In this document: in pieces, positions 28,515 through 37,324 of the stretch
How the letters are laid out: each line of letters begins with the position of its first letter
Numbering within the stretch: the first letter of the stretch is position 1
Assembly (NCBI GenBank): GCA_963807065.1
Contig: CAWDZQ010000002.1
Location: forward strand, 62,001 to 126,000
Length of the DNA: 64,000 nucleotides
Direction of reading: 5' to 3'
Origin: CAWAND01 sp963807065
Lineage (GTDB): Bacteria; Chloroflexota; Anaerolineae; Anaerolineales; E44-bin32
Notes under the pieces: generated by a model
Database searches by the model: none
What the model was told of the DNA's origin: nothing
The model's input: the letters and a program-made list of their open reading frames with translations, nothing else
Position numbers and translations under genes: made by a program

Positions 28515-29054
28515 GCCCCGGATCCTTGCCTGCCATAGCCCGGCATGTCCCAGTTCGGGTCCTTACGATCACCCATTACCCTCCGCCGCAATCCCCCCGC
28601 ACGTAGATCTTCTCCGATAAGGACTCGACGACTGAGTCGAACGAACTTGATGGGCAGGGATCCACTTGGCCGGTCCTTGATGGCGCGCTGTCACAGTAGT
28701 TGAGTCTTGGCGCTTTGCCTCTTGCCATATGCCCGGGGACGCACTTTCCAATCTGCGCCTGCAGCCTCAGCACAACCTTCCCGGTGCCGCCCCCCCTCGG
28801 CTTTCCGGACGGGAGTTCGACCCGACCGCAAGAACCAGAGGAAGAACTACTGTCGAACCTCAAGTGAATGGACCCTCCTATTGACTTGCCTTTCGGCGCT
28901 GGCCGGGTCTTGCATTCGTAGCAATGTGTGGTTGCTATTGGGGTCGATATCCCTGAAGACTAGCGTCGCTTATCGGATCTGATGATGCAAATTTCTGGGG
29001 TGCTATGCTACTTATCTGGGCCGGTGTGTTCGATTTTCGAGTGGAGGTAGGAAG
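28515..29054. other. 540-nt intergenic region between divergent lipoprotein genes
   Basis: No conserved reading frame or RNA gene is visible. It is less GC-rich than the flanks near 28850-29050. The last 15 nt hold the ribosome binding site GGAGGTAGGAAG of the plus-strand lipoprotein, and TATGCT at 29004 could be its -10 box, without a convincing -35. Confidence 0.5.
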
Positions 29055-29624
29055 ATGAAGTGGTTTGCGTTGAATAGGGTCATTGCGGGCATATTTGCGG
29101 GCGCGCTCTTGGCCGCCTGTGGCGGAACTGCCACCCAGGCACCGCCGACAGCCCCGACCGGCGCGACGTCAGCCAGCAATGCCGTCCAATCGACGCCAGC
29201 AGCTCCGGAAGCTGGGTCGCCTGACGCGTGCACGCTTTTGACTCAACAGCAAGTGACCGACGCCGCGGGGGTGGACATGGCCAGCGGGGAACCCCTTGTG
29301 CCAACCAGCACGCGGATCTGTACCTGGAGTGAGGCGGGAAGCGATTCGGCAGACAGCCAGCAAGTGACGCTTACTCTGCTAAAAGCCACCGAGTTCGAAA
29401 ACGGTAAGACGCCACCCTCCGGCTTCGAGGTGACCCCCGCACAGGGCATCGGCGACGAAGCCTACTATGTCACCTCTTCCGGTCTCGGAACCCGTTTCAA
29501 CGTTAAGCAGGGCGATCTTCTTTTCCAGCTCAAGGTCGGCTCAATTTCCGGCAAGGGCCAGACGGTGGATGGGCTAGAGACGATCGAAAAGACTCTGGCG
29601 ATGGACGTCTTGGCCGGTCGTTAG
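29055..29624 (+). CDS. Lipoprotein of unknown function, DUF3558-like
   Basis: A 189-residue exported lipoprotein. The signal peptide is followed by the lipobox ALLAACGG (Cys at residue 22) and a Thr/Ala/Pro linker to about residue 53. The mature domain has DACTLLTQQQVTDAAGVDM, a Cys in TRICTWSEAG that could pair with the first, and GIGDEAYYV; this resembles DUF3558-type lipoproteins of Actinobacteria, but the match is by eye. Strong ribosome binding site GGAGGTAGGAAG before the ATG. Function unknown. Confidence 0.75.
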   Translation: MKWFALNRVIAGIFAGALLAACGGTATQAPPTAPTGATSASNAVQSTPAAPEAGSPDACTLLTQQQVTDAAGVDMASGEPLVPTSTRICTWSEAGSDSADSQQVTLTLLKATEFENGKTPPSGFEVTPAQGIGDEAYYVTSSGLGTRFNVKQGDLLFQLKVGSISGKGQTVDGLETIEKTLAMDVLAGR

Positions 29625-29673
29625 ACGGCTTTCAAACCAAGCGAACAACCAATGTAGGATCGTCAACCGTCGT

Positions 29674-29698
29674 GGCCCTGGGCTCAGCGCCCAGGGCC
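29674..29698. terminator. Hairpin between convergent genes
   Basis: A 10-bp perfect stem GGCCCTGGGC/GCCCAGGGCC with a 5-nt loop lies between the convergent lipoprotein and small membrane protein genes. Neither side has a T-run, so it may stabilise 3' ends rather than terminate by itself. Confidence 0.5.
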
Positions 29699-29711
29699 GC
29701 CCCCGCGTTAC

Positions 29712-29939
29712 TCAAGGACGGCTTCCGCACGTTCGGCTCGCCAGCCAATCGACCAGGAAGGCGACACCGACGAAGTAGGGGAAGATCCCATACAGCGTGT
29801 CGCTGACCGAGTGGGACCTGGCATCGACTGCCAGAAAGACCTGGACACAGAAGGCCAGCGCCAACAGCACGACCAGCACCCCTACCCACGACGCCGGAAG
29901 GTAGAACCATCCCTTGCGCACAAACCAGGCTGATTTCAT
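29712..29939 (-). CDS. Small two-helix membrane protein
   Basis: A 75-residue protein beginning MKSAWFVRKGWFYLPASWVG. Two hydrophobic segments are visible: residues about 15-37 (SWVGVLVVLLALAFCVQVFL) and 50-66 (TLYGIFPYFVGVAFLVDWL), joined by DARSHSVSDTL. This WFVRKGWFYLP plus HSVSDTLYGIFPYF pattern is a recurring small uncharacterised family in diverse bacteria. AGAGGTG lies before the ATG at 29939. Function unknown. Confidence 0.72.
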   Translation of the reverse strand: MKSAWFVRKGWFYLPASWVGVLVVLLALAFCVQVFLAVDARSHSVSDTLYGIFPYFVGVAFLVDWLASRTCGSRP

Positions 29940-30204
29940 GCATGCACCTCTCCGTTGGCTCTCGGTGGACTGCACTAGTTTGCCGTCGGCTGCCTTCCAA
30001 TGACTCTCAGGACCAGTAGGAACAAGCACAACCGCCCGGCAGCGTCATCGAACAAGGGGGACCGCCTCGCGTGGGGTGCTGCCCGCTCCCCTGGGTCCCC
30101 TGGGTGACACACAAGGTCTCACCCAGCGCTAGGCGAATCCAAACGTAACTGAGAATACCCTTGAACGCACGCGGCCAGACGAATCTAGAGGGAGTGTGAT
30201 TGGA

Positions 30205-30824
30205 ATGACATGGTCCCTGGCCATCGCCTTGATCGCCTGCCTCGGCCTTGCGTGCGGACCAGTTGCCAGCCTGCCATCCAGGACACCGACCTCAACTGAG
30301 ATCTCTCCTGCGGCGACTTTGCCTTCATCCAGTACGACCGTGCCGACCCAGGCTGGTGCTGAGACGGCTCCACCTGACGCGCCCACGGCCCCGCCAGAGA
30401 CCGCCACGGTTCTCCCCAGCACCCCAACTCCGGACGCCGCGCAATCAGCCCTGAACACCAATCTCCCACCTTCTCTATCGCTGATGATGGGATTAGGAAG
30501 CGAAGGCCAGTACATGAACCCGGGGGGACGCCTCTCAAGAGCTGGAAAGGCATTACGATCATGCCCCAGGCCACCGACGGCCAAGCCTTTGGGGACCACG
30601 TATTCAGCTTCAAGGCTGATGCCACGCTGGCTCAGGCGAGGAGCTTCTATGACCGGGCTCATCTTTCGATGGGGTTGGGGATGACGCAACCGGCCACGGG
30701 ATCAAGCGGGTCAGGCAGCAGCGCCATGCACTCGGTGACCTACATGCTGACCAATGGCGTGCTTGACATCAACGCCTTGGACAGCGATCCCGGACACATT
30801 ATCGTGGTGATCGAGGCTCAGTGA
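30205..30824 (+). pseudogene. Lipoprotein of unknown function with a single-base frameshift
   Basis: The N-terminal part is a lipoprotein signal with LIACLGLACGP (Cys near residue 17) and a long Thr/Pro/Ser linker (residues about 25-80). The frame then becomes low-quality after a run of six G at 30522-30527. Assuming one missing G, the next frame continues as GTPLKSWKGITIMPQATDGQ, then FGDHVFSFKADATLAQARSFYD and ends with DPGHIIVVIEAQ at 30824, a compact domain of about 95 residues. The restored protein is about 206 residues. I see no known family. A sequence error is as likely as a true lesion. Confidence 0.7.
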
Positions 30825-30986
30825 TCACCCCTATCATTCGACGTCTTCCTTGATAGGCTGACTGATGGCGTGAAGCCCCCGGCCTGTCGGCCTTCAACAT
30901 CGTGACGATTTTCCCTTCAAATCAAGACCAGGGGCGTTAACGACATCGGGCCCAAGTTGCGCCCGGTATCGTTCGAAATGCCGAGG

Positions 30987-32099
30987 TCAGGCTTCGGCTG
31001 CCATCTCGACTTCTACTTCTTCGCTGTTCCCCTGCTCTTCATCCGGGATCGCATCGTCCTCCGTATGCGTCAGCGGGCGCAGATCAACTGCCTTGCGGGC
31101 TCCGGCCTCGATCTCCATCGCCAGCTCGGGGTTGTCTCGCAGGTACTCCTTGGCGTTCTCTCGCCCCTGCCCCAGCCGGGTTTCACCATACGAATAATAC
31201 GACCCCCGCTTTTCGATCAGGTCCGTCTCCACCCCGATGTCCAATAGATCCCCCGCCTTCGAGATCCCCTCGTTGTACATGATGTCGAACTCCGCCACCC
31301 GAAACGGCGGCGCTACCTTGTTCTTCACCACCCGCACCCGCGCCCGGTTCCCAACGATCTCCTGCCCCACTTTGATGCTTTCGATCCGCCTCACATCCAA
31401 CCTCACCGACGCATAGTACTTCAACGCCACCCCCCCCGTCGTCGTCTCCGGGTTCCCAAACATCACCCCTATCTTCTGCCTCAACTGGTTGGTGAAGATC
31501 ACCGCCGTGTTCGTCTGCTTGATCGCCCCCGACAGCTTCCTCAGCGCCTGGCTCATCAGCCGCGCCTGCGCCCCCATCGTGGCGTCCCCCATGTCCCCCT
31601 CAATCTCCGCCCGCGGCACCAACGCCGCCACCGAGTCGATCACCACCACGTCCACCGCCCCGCTCCTCACCAGCGTCTCGGCAATCTCCAGCGCCTGCTC
31701 CCCCATGTCCGGCTGCGAGATGTACAGATTGTCAATGTCCACCCCGCACCGCTTGGCATACGCCGGGTCCAGCGCATGCTCCATATCGATGTACGCACAC
31801 ACGCCCCCCAGCCTCTGCGCTTCGGCCACGATGTGCTGGCACAGCGTCGTCTTCCCCGACGCCTCGGGACCGTAGATCTCCGTTACTCTCCCCCGCGGAA
31901 TCCCCCCCACCCCCAGCGCCAGATCCAGCGCCAGCGATCCCGTCGGAATCGCCGCCACCGCCTGGTGCGCCGATTCCCCCAACCGCATCACCGCCCCGTC
32001 GCCATAGCGTTTGGTGATTTCGCCCAGGGCCTTCTCCAACACCGCCACGCGCCCCTCATCGAGGCCCGGCGGGGTCCCGTTGGTGTCTGACTTGGCCAC
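30987..32099 (-). CDS. recA: Recombinase RecA
   Basis: A 370-residue RecA, the strand-exchange protein and SOS co-protease. The Walker A box GPEASGKTT is at residues 77-85, then VVVIDSVAALVPRAEIEG (Walker B and loop L1), and NQLRQKIGVMFGNPETTTGG (loop L2). An acidic C-terminal tail ends EEVEVEMAAEA. The GTG at 32099 is chosen because GGAGG lies 6 nt upstream and the promoter with an SOS box lies upstream; a longer in-frame reading starts inside the -35 box. Like tuf, codon choice is dominated by GGG, AGG, GTG, TTG, ACG and GCG. Confidence 0.95.
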   Translation of the reverse strand: MAKSDTNGTPPGLDEGRVAVLEKALGEITKRYGDGAVMRLGESAHQAVAAIPTGSLALDLALGVGGIPRGRVTEIYGPEASGKTTLCQHIVAEAQRLGGVCAYIDMEHALDPAYAKRCGVDIDNLYISQPDMGEQALEIAETLVRSGAVDVVVIDSVAALVPRAEIEGDMGDATMGAQARLMSQALRKLSGAIKQTNTAVIFTNQLRQKIGVMFGNPETTTGGVALKYYASVRLDVRRIESIKVGQEIVGNRARVRVVKNKVAPPFRVAEFDIMYNEGISKAGDLLDIGVETDLIEKRGSYYSYGETRLGQGRENAKEYLRDNPELAMEIEAGARKAVDLRPLTHTEDDAIPDEEQGNSEEVEVEMAAEA

Positions 32100-32152
32100 G
32101 ATCTCCCTCCTGCATTCGTCTATGATCCCCCCTGAGGGGGAGGCTCGATCCG

Positions 32153-32180
32153 AGTATAGCACATGTGTTCTATCTGTCAA
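32153..32180 (-). promoter_or_regulatory. recA promoter with LexA-type SOS box
   Basis: On the minus strand TTGACA (32175-32180), 16 nt and TATACT (32153-32158) form the promoter. Overlapping the spacer and the -10, TAGAACACATGTGCTA (32157-32172) is an imperfect palindrome close to the GAAC-N4-GTTC type box of Gram-positive-like LexA (GAAC-N4-GTGC, one mismatch). LexA bound here would block RNA polymerase. A CCCCCT/AGGGGG hairpin follows in the leader. Confidence 0.75.
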
Positions 32181-32465
32181 GAAGGGTCTATGCTCCAGGA
32201 GAGTTCGCCATGGCCCCGCCTGACAAACGTCACTTGTGCGATGATTGTGCTCTTGCGTACCCTGATTAAGGTTCAGCTTCCGGCCATCCCCCTTCCTCTC
32301 ATCCCCGCCGGCTGGCCATGAATCCCAACATTCGTGGACAGGTTGGTACCGCCCGACTTCATTTAAAACAGGTCAAAGGCGCGCCCCTGCGGATGGCGCC
32401 ACCAGATGTGGGAAACACGAACATTGCCTTCCAACCATCTCGCCGGCCCTCACTGGCTGGGCAAA
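32181..32465. other. Non-coding region between divergent recA and livJ
   Basis: No supported gene. A short open frame covering 32318-32581 has no ribosome binding site, no conserved features and runs through the livJ promoter, so I treat it as chance. Confidence 0.6.
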
Positions 32466-32493
32466 TTGGCATCTATTTTGCGGATGATATAGT
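32466..32493 (+). promoter_or_regulatory. Promoter of the branched-chain amino acid ABC operon
   Basis: TTGGCA at 32466-32471 and TATAGT at 32488-32493 with a 16-nt spacer. The start would be near 32500, giving a leader of about 110 nt before the AAGGAGG ribosome binding site of the substrate-binding protein. Confidence 0.65.
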
Positions 32494-32611
32494 AGATAAG
32501 TGTGTGGACCGTGTGAAGTTCAAACCTGCACGGTGCGAGAGGAGGCGATGCGAACATACCTGGCAAGTCACCCGAGCATGAACAGCAAGATCCCAAGGAG
32601 GTAAGGAAGAA

Positions 32612-33958
32612 ATGAAGAGATCGTCTTTCAAACTGGGCGTCCTGCTCACCGTCCCGACTCTCATTCTTGCAGCCTGCGGTGGGGCATCACCGACGCCAGT
32701 GGCTCCCCCGGCTACGGAAGCAATGCAGGCCACTTCGGCGCCGGCGGCGACGGCTGCCCCAACCGAAGCGGCCATGACTGAGGCAACCCTCAAGATCGGC
32801 TTTACGACCTCGCAAACCGGCAGCCTAAACGTCGAGTCCACCCGCCAGGCCAACGGCCTGAAGCTCTGGATGGACCAGGTCAACAGCAACGGAGGCATCC
32901 AGGTTGGCAACACGATGGTCAAGTTCGAAGCCGTGTCCTACGACGATGAAAGCTCCAAGGACCGCGTGCAGGAACTCTACACGCGACTTGCCACGCAGGA
33001 CAACGTCGATTTCATGATCAGCCCCTACTCGAGCGGGCTGACCGGCGCTGCCGCCGTCATCGCCGAGCAGAATCAGAAGGTGATGATCACCACCGGCGCC
33101 GCCGATGACGCGGCCTACCAGCAGGGCTACACCCTCGTCTATCAGGCCTACACGCCGGCCAGCAAGTACCTGTCGGGCGCCATCGACCAACTGATGAAGC
33201 TCGATCCGTCGGCCAAGAATGTGGCCTTCATTTACGAGAACAGCAGCTTCTCCACCGCCGTGGTCACCGCCGCCAAGGCCTACGCCGAAGCGAACGGCTT
33301 CAACGTTGAGATGTTCGACGGCTACGATCCCGGCACCACCGACTTCTCGGCCCTGATCAACAAGGTTTCCGGCCTGGATCCGGCGCCGGACACCATCCTC
33401 GGTGGCGGCCACTTCGCCGATGGCAGTACGCTGGCCCGCCAGCTGGGCGAGAAGAACGTCAGCGTCAAGTACCTGGCGCTCCTCGTCGCCCCGCCTGAGC
33501 CGGACTTCGCCCAAATCGGCGACGCCGCCGTGGGCGTGGTGGGACCCAGCCAGTGGGAGCCCGATGCTGCCTACTCCGCCGACGCAGCTCAGATGATGAG
33601 CATCCCCTACGTCGGCCCCACCGTGGCCGACTTTGTGTCCGCCTACAAAGCCGCGTACAATGAAGATCCTTCCTACCACTCGGCCGGTGGCTATGCCGCC
33701 GGGCTGATGCTCCAGACCGCGCTCGAGAACGCTGGCTCAACAGACACCAGCGCCGTCGCAGCCGCTCTGGACCAGTTGGACGTGATGACCTTCTTCGGCA
33801 CAGAGAAATTCGATACCAGCGCCGACAACCATGGTCTGCAAATTGGCCATGAGATGGTCTACATCCAGTGGCAGAAGGACAGCTCTGGCAATCTGGTCAA
33901 GCAGATTGTTTGGCCGGAAGGTGCAGCAACAGCCAGCGCCGTTTACCCCAAGCCGTGA
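32612..33958 (+). CDS. livJ: Branched-chain amino acid-type ABC transporter substrate-binding lipoprotein
   Basis: A 448-residue lipoprotein. Lipobox LILAACGG (Cys at residue 22), then an Ala/Pro/Thr linker to about residue 58, then a type I periplasmic-binding fold: LKIGFTTSQTGSLNVESTRQ, GLKLWMDQVNSNGG and YDDESSKDRVQELYTRLATQ. The C-terminal part includes VADFVSAYKAAYNEDPSYHS, typical of this family. It captures the substrate for the permease genes that follow. Substrates of such systems include leucine, isoleucine, valine, amides and urea, and cannot be told apart here. Confidence 0.9.
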   Translation: MKRSSFKLGVLLTVPTLILAACGGASPTPVAPPATEAMQATSAPAATAAPTEAAMTEATLKIGFTTSQTGSLNVESTRQANGLKLWMDQVNSNGGIQVGNTMVKFEAVSYDDESSKDRVQELYTRLATQDNVDFMISPYSSGLTGAAAVIAEQNQKVMITTGAADDAAYQQGYTLVYQAYTPASKYLSGAIDQLMKLDPSAKNVAFIYENSSFSTAVVTAAKAYAEANGFNVEMFDGYDPGTTDFSALINKVSGLDPAPDTILGGGHFADGSTLARQLGEKNVSVKYLALLVAPPEPDFAQIGDAAVGVVGPSQWEPDAAYSADAAQMMSIPYVGPTVADFVSAYKAAYNEDPSYHSAGGYAAGLMLQTALENAGSTDTSAVAAALDQLDVMTFFGTEKFDTSADNHGLQIGHEMVYIQWQKDSSGNLVKQIVWPEGAATASAVYPKP

Positions 33959-33973
33959 CCCTTTAGCCGCTCT

Positions 33974-34006
33974 GCTCCCCCCGCAGGCTATGCCTGCGGG
34001 GGGAGC
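33974..34006 (+). other. Strong hairpin between livJ and livH
   Basis: A perfect 15-bp stem (GCTCCCCCCGCAGGC/GCCTGCGGGGGGAGC) with a 3-nt loop and no T-run. It starts 16 nt after the livJ stop. Such hairpins usually protect the 3' end of the binding-protein message so that it is made in excess over the membrane parts. Confidence 0.75.
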
Positions 34007-34026
34007 TCCAAAGCAAGGAGCCGGGC

Positions 34027-34890
34027 TTGATCCGAACTCTTCTCCCTTCGGTTGTGGATGGCGTCCTATTGGGCTTTCTCTACGGACTGGCCGCCATGGG
34101 GCTGAGCTTGATCTGGGGTGTGATGGATGTCATCAACCTCGCCCACGGCGCCATCATCGCCCTGGGCATGTTCGGCGTCTATTTCTTGTTTACCAACCTC
34201 GGTCTCAACCCCTACCTCGCCCTCATCCTGGTCGCCCTGGTTGGCCTGATCTTCGGCGCCGTCATGTACTTCATCTCCATCCACCGCATCGTCAACGCCC
34301 CTCCCTTGTCCACGCTGCTGGCGACGTTTGGCGTCAGCATGATCATTCTGGGCATCAGCACCGCCGCCCTGAGCACGTCTCCCTACAACGTCGACTTCTC
34401 CCTTGGAAGTGTTTCCGCCGGTCCGGTGACCGTGTTGTGGACCCGGATCATGGCGGCAATCGCCGCCATGGCCGTGACCTCCCTTCTCTACATCTTCTTG
34501 TACAGGACGCGGCCAGGTAAGTACATCCGGGCTGTTTCGGACAACCGCCAGGCAGCCGCCTTGATGGGCATCCCTGCTACCCGGGTGCTGGCCCTGGCCT
34601 TTGCCATTGGGGTGATGCTGGCCGCCGTCTCGGGCGGATTGCTGGCGACCCTTTTCCCCTTCAGCATTCTTTCCGGGGAAAGCTACCAGCTGCGGAGCTT
34701 CGTGATCGTCGTCCTGGGCGGGTTGGGCAACCCGCTGGGCGCATTGTTGGGCGGCCTGATCCTGGGCGCGCTCGAGGGCGTCATCCCGGTCTTCATGCCC
34801 AACTCCTGGCTGCCGGTGATCGAATTCGTTTTGTTCGTCATCATCTTATTGATAAAGCCCTCGGGTCTGTTCGGGGGACAGAAGACATGA
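34027..34890 (+). CDS. livH: Branched-chain amino acid ABC transporter permease LivH
   Basis: A 287-residue inner-membrane permease with about eight hydrophobic helices. Family landmarks: GLAAMGLSLIWGVMDVINLAHGA at residues about 20-42, KYIRAVSDNRQAAALMGI in the cytoplasmic loop that meets the ATPase, and LGGLGNPLGALLGGLILGALEG near the end. TTG start with AAGGAG 6 nt upstream. It overlaps livM by 4 nt (ATGA), so the two are coupled. Confidence 0.92.
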   Translation: MIRTLLPSVVDGVLLGFLYGLAAMGLSLIWGVMDVINLAHGAIIALGMFGVYFLFTNLGLNPYLALILVALVGLIFGAVMYFISIHRIVNAPPLSTLLATFGVSMIILGISTAALSTSPYNVDFSLGSVSAGPVTVLWTRIMAAIAAMAVTSLLYIFLYRTRPGKYIRAVSDNRQAAALMGIPATRVLALAFAIGVMLAAVSGGLLATLFPFSILSGESYQLRSFVIVVLGGLGNPLGALLGGLILGALEGVIPVFMPNSWLPVIEFVLFVIILLIKPSGLFGGQKT

Positions 34891-35855
34891 AGCGGCTAAC
34901 CCGACCCGCCTTCTGGCTTCCCTTTGTTCTCGTCGCCGCCTTGGGCTTGTGGCCGATCATCACGGGCAACGCCGCCCGCCGCGAGATGGTCTTCAGCCTG
35001 CTGATGGCCATCATCCTGGCTTCTAGCCTGAACATCTTGTTGGGTTACACCGGCTATGTGAGCTTCGGTCACGTCGTCTTTTTTGGCATTGGCGGCTACA
35101 TCGGGATGTACTGCATGGATGTTTTGAGCTGGCATCTCGCGCTGGCAGTGCTGGCGGGAGGCTTGTCGGCTGGGGTCATGGCCTTCCTGCTGGGCACGGC
35201 CATTCTTCGCCTGAAGGGAGCCTACTTCGCCTTGGCCACGATTGGCGTGAATGAGGCCGCCCGTGCCTTTGCCAACGCCTTCCAGCCGTTTGGCGGGCCG
35301 ATCGGCATGACGCTTAACTTCCACGTCTACGACAGCTACGGCGGCGCCGGAAACGCCCTGTGGATGACCTTTTACGCCACACTGATCCTGGCCCTGATCG
35401 TGATTCTCGCCAGCACCTGGGTCAAGGATTCTAAGTTCGGCCTGGGTCTGATGTCCATCCGTGAAAACGAGGGGGCGGCCGAGGTAATGGGAGTCGACGC
35501 ACCCGCCTCTAAGACCTGGGCCTATGTCGTGTCTGCGATCTTCCCGGGAATCCTGGGGGCCCTGTTCTTCTTCAAGAACGCCAACATCGAGCCCGGAGAT
35601 GCCTTCCAGCTCCAACGGTCGGTCGAGATGATCGTGATGGTCATGCTGGGCGGTTTGGGCACCGTGCTCGGTCCGGTCCTTGGTGGCGCTGGCTACAACG
35701 GGCTGAGGGGCTTCCTGATCGTCAGCCCGCTGTTCAAGAACGTCCAGCTTGCGGTGGCTGGCACGCTCCTGCTGCTCATCGTCCTGTTCGTCCCGGCCGG
35801 GGTCGTCGGATGGCTCCGCCAGCATGTCCAGCCGCTCAGGAGTTGGCTCGAATGA
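34887..35855 (+). CDS. livM: Branched-chain amino acid ABC transporter permease LivM
   Basis: A 322-residue permease partner of LivH. It shows SLNILLGYTGYVSFGHVVFFGIGGY (residues about 49-73), the LKGAYFALATIGVNEAARAF helix and the conserved EAA-like cytoplasmic loop IRENEGAAEVMGVDAPASKTWAY. The C-terminal LGGLGTVLGPVLGGAGYNGLR is typical. It overlaps livH and livG by 4 nt each. Confidence 0.92.
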   Translation: MKRLTRPAFWLPFVLVAALGLWPIITGNAARREMVFSLLMAIILASSLNILLGYTGYVSFGHVVFFGIGGYIGMYCMDVLSWHLALAVLAGGLSAGVMAFLLGTAILRLKGAYFALATIGVNEAARAFANAFQPFGGPIGMTLNFHVYDSYGGAGNALWMTFYATLILALIVILASTWVKDSKFGLGLMSIRENEGAAEVMGVDAPASKTWAYVVSAIFPGILGALFFFKNANIEPGDAFQLQRSVEMIVMVMLGGLGTVLGPVLGGAGYNGLRGFLIVSPLFKNVQLAVAGTLLLLIVLFVPAGVVGWLRQHVQPLRSWLE

Positions 35856-36598
35856 TGCTCCAAATACAAGGTGTCCGAAAGACCTTTGGCGGCCTGATCG
35901 CCCTCAATGACGTCAATCTTGAGATCGACGACGGTGAGATTGTCGGCTTGATCGGTCCGAACGGCGCCGGCAAGACCACCCTTTTCAACATTATCAATGG
36001 CGTCTACTCCCCGGACGAAGGCAAGATTCTGTTCCAGGGGCAGGATGTCACCGCCAAGGCGCCGTACCGTATGTCCAAACTAGGCCTGGCCCGGACCTTT
36101 CAGATCGTTCGGCCCCTCAGCGAGCTCAGCGTGCTGCGCAACGTGATGGCCGGGTCGTGTTTCGGGCGGGAAGACCGGTCGATCAGTGAAGCCGCCGATA
36201 TCGCCATGGAAACGCTGACCTTCGTTGGCCTGGCCGAGAGAGCCGACGCACTGGCCGGTACGCTCAACGTGGCCCAGAAGAAGCGACTTGAGCTGGCACG
36301 CTCTCTGGCCGCTCGACCACATTTACTGCTGCTGGACGAAGTATTGGCCGGACTCAACCCGACTGAGATCACGAACATGGTGGAGACGATTCGTGAAATT
36401 CGTCACAAAGGCGTCACCATCCTGATGATCGAACACGTGATGCGGGCGCTCATGAATGTCTCCGACCGTGTAACTGTGCTTGACTACGGCGAAGTCATCG
36501 CCCGTGGGACACCGGAAGAGGTCTCCAACGATCCGCGCGTAATCGAGGCCTATCTGGGAGATCCTAAGGTCGCCGAGTCGCTCGGATCTAAGGCCTGA
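35852..36598 (+). CDS. livG: Branched-chain amino acid ABC transporter ATPase LivG
   Basis: A 248-residue ATPase. Walker A is GPNGAGKTT (residues about 35-43) and Walker B is LLLLDEVLAGLNPTE. The signature region reads LNVAQKKRLELARSL in place of a canonical LSGGQ, a variant known in one LivG branch (with DEV rather than DEP). The C-terminus has the LivG-type IEAYLG end. I use the ATG at 35852 overlapping the livM stop (AGGAG 9 nt upstream); the next ATG at 35855 is possible. Confidence 0.91.
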   Translation: MMLQIQGVRKTFGGLIALNDVNLEIDDGEIVGLIGPNGAGKTTLFNIINGVYSPDEGKILFQGQDVTAKAPYRMSKLGLARTFQIVRPLSELSVLRNVMAGSCFGREDRSISEAADIAMETLTFVGLAERADALAGTLNVAQKKRLELARSLAARPHLLLLDEVLAGLNPTEITNMVETIREIRHKGVTILMIEHVMRALMNVSDRVTVLDYGEVIARGTPEEVSNDPRVIEAYLGDPKVAESLGSKA

Positions 36599-36613
36599 TC
36601 GGGAGGCAATCGC

Positions 36614-37324
36614 TTGGCCAAACTCGAAGTCCATGACATCTCATCCGGCTACGGCGAGCAGCAGGTCCTGTGGGGCGTTGACTTGTCGCTCCAGCCCGGG
36701 AAGCTGACTTCCCTGGTCGGCTCGAACGGCGCCGGCAAGACCACCTTGCTCCGGACCACCGTCGGCGCCCTGAGGGCCTGGACGGGGTCAGTTCATCTCG
36801 ATGGCCACGAGATCACGTCGGTCCCGTCGCACCGGCGGCCCGAATTGGGGATGGTGCTGGTCCCGGAAGGGCGGCAGCTGTTCGCATCTATGAGCGTCCA
36901 GGAGAATCTTGAAATGGGCGCCACCAACTCGCGGGCACGTTCGAAAATCCATGAAAACCTCGAGCGTGTATTCGACATGTTCCCCCGCCTGAAGGAACGC
37001 CGCTCGCAGGCCTCCGGCACCATGAGCGGCGGTGAGCAGCAAATGTTGGCCGTGGCGCGCGGGATCATGGCCGAGCCGGAGGTCTTGATGATCGACGAGC
37101 TTTCCTTGGGCCTGGCACCCATGCTGGCCGTCAACCTTTTCGAGAAGCTCCTGGCCCTCAAGAACCTGGGCTTGACGATGCTCCTGGTCGAACAAAACGT
37201 GCAGCTGGCGCTAAAGATCAGCGACTACGCCTACGTGCTCCGTGAGGGGCGCATCTTCATCCATGGCCCGGCGGACGATGTCGCCGCCAATCAGGAAGTG
37301 CGTACGGCGTATCTTGGCGTCTAG
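36614..37324 (+). CDS. livF: Branched-chain amino acid ABC transporter ATPase LivF
   Basis: A 236-residue ATPase, partner of LivG. Walker A is GSNGAGKTT, the signature is MSGGEQQMLAVARGIMAEP with a canonical SGGE, and Walker B is VLMIDELSLGLAP. The LivF-typical GMVLVPEGRQLFASMSVQENLEMGA is present. TTG start with GGGAGG upstream, 15 nt after livG. It is the last gene of the operon. Confidence 0.92.
   Translation: MAKLEVHDISSGYGEQQVLWGVDLSLQPGKLTSLVGSNGAGKTTLLRTTVGALRAWTGSVHLDGHEITSVPSHRRPELGMVLVPEGRQLFASMSVQENLEMGATNSRARSKIHENLERVFDMFPRLKERRSQASGTMSGGEQQMLAVARGIMAEPEVLMIDELSLGLAPMLAVNLFEKLLALKNLGLTMLLVEQNVQLALKISDYAYVLREGRIFIHGPADDVAANQEVRTAYLGV

Noticed and set aside
32318..32581. Small open frame upstream of livJ
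   Set aside because: It crosses the livJ promoter, has no ribosome binding site and no recognisable composition.
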